Below are positions 32,167 through 34,815 of a stretch of DNA of 34,815 bases, one piece after another. Numbering within the stretch: the first letter of the stretch is position 1; the number at the start of each line of letters is the position of its first letter. Source of the stretch: JAKPRU01 sp029568995. GTDB lineage: Bacteria; Hinthialibacterota; Hinthialibacteria; Hinthialibacterales; JAKPRU01. Below the pieces are notes generated by a model that was not told where the DNA came from, ran no database searches, and was given only the letters and a program-made list of their open reading frames with translations. The stretch lies in the NCBI GenBank assembly GCA_035430965.1, contig DAOMHQ010000034.1, positions 1-34,815 on the forward strand, written 5' to 3'. The translations under genes and the position numbers were made by a program.

Positions 32167-33834
32167 TCAATCCTCCGGGAGATCCTGTCCCTTGGTTTCC
32201 GGTGCCCAGATCAGGGCAACCATACCCAGCACATAAATGAAAGACATGATGACCGCTGCCGTCCGAATAGACATCACCGTGCTGAGATACCCAAACGCAA
32301 TGGGCGCAGGCACGGCCAGGTAGCGCACCGTGTTGTAACAGAAACCGACGCCGGTTCCCCGCAAACGAGTCGGGAACAACTCGGGGAAATAGATGGAATA
32401 CCCGCCGAACACTGCCAGCTGGGCGAATCCCATAAGAGGCAGCATCCAATACGCCTGTGCAGCCGTGTCCAAGGAGTAGAAAACGAAAATCGTTGTCACC
32501 AGGCAAAGAATAAACGAACCGAGGAATGCGACCCGCCGACCAATATAGGTTGCGAGCAATGTGAACGCGAACATGCCGAGAAATGAACCCACATCCTGCA
32601 ACAGGGTCCCTTTGGCTCGCACACCGTCGATATAGCCCTGGATCCCTGCCAGTCCGCCTGCAAATTCAGACTCGACCAGCAGGCGATTCAGGTAGATCAA
32701 TGCATCCCCTTCGGGATTCTGCTCGATCCGGGTCCGGATTGTCTTGGAGAGGTCCAGATGCGAGAAGCGTTCGGGGGCGTAAATGGGTTCCCCCTCGATG
32801 ACGGCATTCAATCCGGCAGTCAAGGCTTTCTTCAAATCCTCGGACGGTTCTGCAGATCTATCATGAGCATCTACCATCGCGACGGTGTCCTGGGAAAGCC
32901 GTCCACGTAGAAACTGAACAAACGGATCGGAATTGGCTTTGATTTTCTCCACAACCGCCTTGGCATCGGTCAGGTCCCCGGCCTGCATGGGGGTATCCAT
33001 CAATGCCATGGTGATCAGTTCCGGGGAGAAGAAGCCGATTCCCCACAGCCCGATCATGCCGGATACGCCGAGCAGGAGACCGACAATCGTATTCCGCCGC
33101 CAGCGGGGTTCCTTGAACAGATCGAAGGGCGATCCCAGTTGCTTTGACACCGCTCCGCCCTGGGCCATTTCCGCCTTTTTCCTTTTCCAGGCTTCCGGCT
33201 CGCGAAGGATGGTGACAATCGGAATCACCAGCAATGCAGGCAGAATCCCCACAAAGAACAGGATGCGCCAACCGGAGAAACCAAGGAGAAACTGATCGGC
33301 ACTTGGTGGGATATTGTAGGCAATCCAGGAGCCTGTCATGTTGCCCATCGCCGAGAGCGCCTGCAAGGATCCCAAAGCCATCGACCGGAATCCGGAGGGA
33401 ACACTTTCCGCAACCAGGGTTGTCGCGGCACCAAACATCCCTCCCACGCCCAGGCCAACCAGGAATCGATAGACCGTGAAGTCCAGCCAGGATGTCGCGC
33501 AACCCGACAGGCCGGTGAATCCCGAATAGACAATCAGGGTGCACACCATGGTTTTGACCCGGCCTATCTTGTCGCTCATCATACCGAACACAATTCCGCC
33601 GGTGGCCCAGCCAAAGATCATCGCTCCGGTGGCCCACCCGATGTATTTCTTAATGGCCAACTGGGCGGCGGCATCGCTACCGAGGACTTCCCGCAATGTT
33701 GATTCGCGGGCCAGCACAAAGAGCCTTTGATCCATGCAGTCAAACAGCCAGCCACACGATGCGATGATGACTATAATCCAATGGTATACGGTGACACCCT
33801 CGAATACACTCTGCCTCTGGTTGGTTTGGTTCAC
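32167..33834 (-). CDS. MFS transporter with a large central extracytoplasmic loop
   Basis: A 555-residue major facilitator of sugar/organic-acid-porter type. The N-terminal half has the loop motif GMMSDKIGRVKT and RFLVGLGVGGMFGA; the C-terminal half has TYIGRRVAFLGS and FPELFPTRLRGTGVGF, both typical of sugar-porter relatives. Between helices 7 and 8, about residues 278-410, there is a hydrophilic insertion of about 130 residues not normal for the family (usual length 400-460). The start was placed at GTG 33834, because GGAGG lies 8 bases upstream; the TTG at 33891 has no ribosome site. The substrate is unknown. Transcribed alone. Confidence 0.88.
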   Translation of the reverse strand: MNQTNQRQSVFEGVTVYHWIIVIIASCGWLFDCMDQRLFVLARESTLREVLGSDAAAQLAIKKYIGWATGAMIFGWATGGIVFGMMSDKIGRVKTMVCTLIVYSGFTGLSGCATSWLDFTVYRFLVGLGVGGMFGAATTLVAESVPSGFRSMALGSLQALSAMGNMTGSWIAYNIPPSADQFLLGFSGWRILFFVGILPALLVIPIVTILREPEAWKRKKAEMAQGGAVSKQLGSPFDLFKEPRWRRNTIVGLLLGVSGMIGLWGIGFFSPELITMALMDTPMQAGDLTDAKAVVEKIKANSDPFVQFLRGRLSQDTVAMVDAHDRSAEPSEDLKKALTAGLNAVIEGEPIYAPERFSHLDLSKTIRTRIEQNPEGDALIYLNRLLVESEFAGGLAGIQGYIDGVRAKGTLLQDVGSFLGMFAFTLLATYIGRRVAFLGSFILCLVTTIFVFYSLDTAAQAYWMLPLMGFAQLAVFGGYSIYFPELFPTRLRGTGVGFCYNTVRYLAVPAPIAFGYLSTVMSIRTAAVIMSFIYVLGMVALIWAPETKGQDLPED

Positions 33835-33994
33835 AAAACCGTCCTCCGATCCCAATCTTCCGTGCACGAACGATAAATCACGGTTTTTCAATTCTTAAGA
33901 ACAATGCGGCATCTGTCAAGCGGTATTGCGATTTGATGACACAAGGGAGAGAATAGGGACGGAATGATGGAAAGGGCGCAAAGGAGATCAAACA

Positions 33995-34297
33995 ATGAAT
34001 GCCAAGGTGGAGTTGGACCAGGATGTGTTGGCTGCGTGCTGCCGCAAGTGGCGTGTGCGGGAACTCTCGATCTTCGGTTCGGCCCTTCGGGATGATTTCG
34101 GCCCGGAAAGCGACCTGGATTTTCTTGTCAGTTTCGATTCCGCGGCGAGCTGGAGTCTGTGGGATCTCATGGACATGAAAGAGGAGCTCGAGACCCTTTT
34201 TGGACGCCCAGTGGACTTGGTCGAGAAGGAGGCTTTACGGAATCCCTATCGAAAGCGCGAAATCCTGGGTACGTGCGAGGTGCTGTATGCAGCTTGA
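33995..34297 (+). CDS. mntA: MntA-type minimal nucleotidyltransferase antitoxin
   Basis: A 100-residue minimal nucleotidyltransferase. The defining motif GS-x10-DxD is present as GSALRDDFGPESDLDF (Gly28, Ser29, Asp40, Asp42), with a further acidic residue in GRPVDLV. In the characterised HepT-MntA system the antitoxin adds AMP to a tyrosine of the HEPN toxin and silences it. AAGGAG lies 8 bases before the ATG. It overlaps the HEPN gene by 11 bases, the standard order. Divergent from the MFS gene. Confidence 0.92.
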   Translation: MNAKVELDQDVLAACCRKWRVRELSIFGSALRDDFGPESDLDFLVSFDSAASWSLWDLMDMKEELETLFGRPVDLVEKEALRNPYRKREILGTCEVLYAA

Positions 34298-34646
34298 TAA
34301 CAAGGACATGGCGCGCTTATGGGATATGCTTGACGCAGCGAAAGCTGCCACGCAGTTCACTCAGGGGCTGAAATATGCGGAGTTCCTTGCGAATCGGATG
34401 ATCCGAAATGCCGTGGAGCGGAATTTGGAGATTATAGGCGAGGCAGCACGGTGCGTATCCCGGGATGTCCGAACCGACCTGCCGGATATTCCGTGGTCGT
34501 CCATGATCGCTTTGCGAAATGTACTTGCTCACGAATACGGCGATATACGATACGAACGGCTCTGGGTCGTATGCATGGAGGATCTTCCAACGTTGATTCG
34601 GCAATTGGAGTCTGTCAGCATTGAGGATTCCACCGCAAATGGCTGA
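34287..34646 (+). CDS. hepT: HepT-type HEPN ribonuclease toxin
   Basis: A 119-residue helical HEPN (DUF86) protein. The catalytic and modification motif RX4HXY is intact: Arg77, His82, Tyr84 in RNVLAHEYGD; RNAVERNLEIIGEAA is the other conserved helix. It is a ribonuclease in known systems, inactivated by AMPylation of the tyrosine by MntA. The start was set at ATG 34287 inside the mntA 3' end, with GAGGTG upstream; the frame open to 34200 is only shadow of mntA. Confidence 0.92.
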   Translation: MQLDNKDMARLWDMLDAAKAATQFTQGLKYAEFLANRMIRNAVERNLEIIGEAARCVSRDVRTDLPDIPWSSMIALRNVLAHEYGDIRYERLWVVCMEDLPTLIRQLESVSIEDSTANG

Positions 34647-34686
34647 ACATGCCGCCACAGTCATCGGTGAGCAATAGAACTGTTAT

Positions 34687-34815
34687 CTAAAGCAAATACT
34701 CCAGCAACCGCTCGGCGCTTTGCTTGCCACGGTCGCCGACCTCCAGAGGCGGACCGACACACGACGGGCAGCCCGTTTTGCAGATGCACTTCGTGATGGC
34801 GTCCGCCGCCGACCG
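34687..34815 (-). CDS. C-terminus of a DUF1998-type DEAD/DEAH helicase (partial)
   Basis: The last 42 codons of a gene running in from the right edge. CICKTGCPSCVGPPLEVGD followed by GKQSAERLLEYLL is the four-cysteine zinc-binding end of the DUF1998 domain found in MrfA-like DEAD/DEAH helicases and in the DISARM protein DrmB. The four cysteines (positions 10, 12, 16 and 19 of the visible part) are all present. It converges on hepT, 40 bases apart. Repair helicase is the likelier reading; a defence role cannot be judged from this fragment. Confidence 0.65.
   Translation of the reverse strand, partial: RSAADAITKCICKTGCPSCVGPPLEVGDRGKQSAERLLEYLL

Overview
The window is about 34.8 kb of bacterial metagenome-assembled sequence: three N gaps (10, 100 and 100 bases) and genes cut at both edges. 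Moderate-to-high GC, several Tat-exported sugar-type enzymes (TIM-barrel isomerase, aldo/keto reductase, Gfo/Idh/MocA dehydrogenase), a DUF1080 protein and a GH106-type rhamnosidase suggest a heterotrophic polysaccharide degrader from the PVC/FCB range or Candidatus Hydrogenedentes. That placement is inference from gene style; no rRNA or tRNA gene is visible.

Layout. 1-3250: a partial six-hairpin-glycosidase-like gene converges on a polytopic GT-C-like membrane protein. 3250-3560: a noncoding patch of interspersed palindromic repeats. 3558-7405: ilvD, divergent from a two-gene Tat-exported isomerase/aldo-keto reductase unit. 7429-8475: a VapBC pair with a strong, probably leaderless promoter, then an orphan addiction-module antitoxin followed by a 16-codon toxin stub. 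8466-12040: a nitroreductase and a DMT transporter/GT-C-like membrane protein pair. 12052-20365: a minus-strand block of Gfo/Idh oxidoreductase, sigma-54 activator (GAF-PAS-PAS-AAA+-Fis), GH106 rhamnosidase and DUF1080 protein, ending in an intrinsic terminator. 20598-23716: a DMT transporter broken by a gap, then an ECF sigma factor with a membrane anti-sigma-like partner and a DUF3738-like C-terminal region. 23761-31811: an alpha-2-macroglobulin and penicillin-binding protein 1C, translationally coupled. 32167-33834: an MFS transporter with a large extra loop. 33995-34646: a MntA-HepT toxin-antitoxin pair, next to the C-terminus of a DUF1998-type helicase at the right edge.

The most interesting part is the 913-base intergenic region 15738-16650, between the sigma-54 activator gene and the rhamnosidase gene. 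It holds a near-perfect minus-strand sigma-54 promoter (TGGCAC-N5-TTGC), a 14-base direct repeat at 21-base spacing about 250 bases upstream of it (enhancer-like), and two 98-base copies of a conserved hairpin element 296 bases apart. The promoter-proximal copy starts about 10 bases after the predicted sigma-54 start site. The second copy has its own sigma-70-type promoter (TTGACT-17-TATACT). A T9 tract lies between the two. The region can be read as a pair of tandem small RNAs under different sigma factors, or as a long structured leader for the rhamnosidase gene, or as a palindromic mobile repeat that happened to land there. The promoter and repeats are seen directly; the RNA interpretation is inference.
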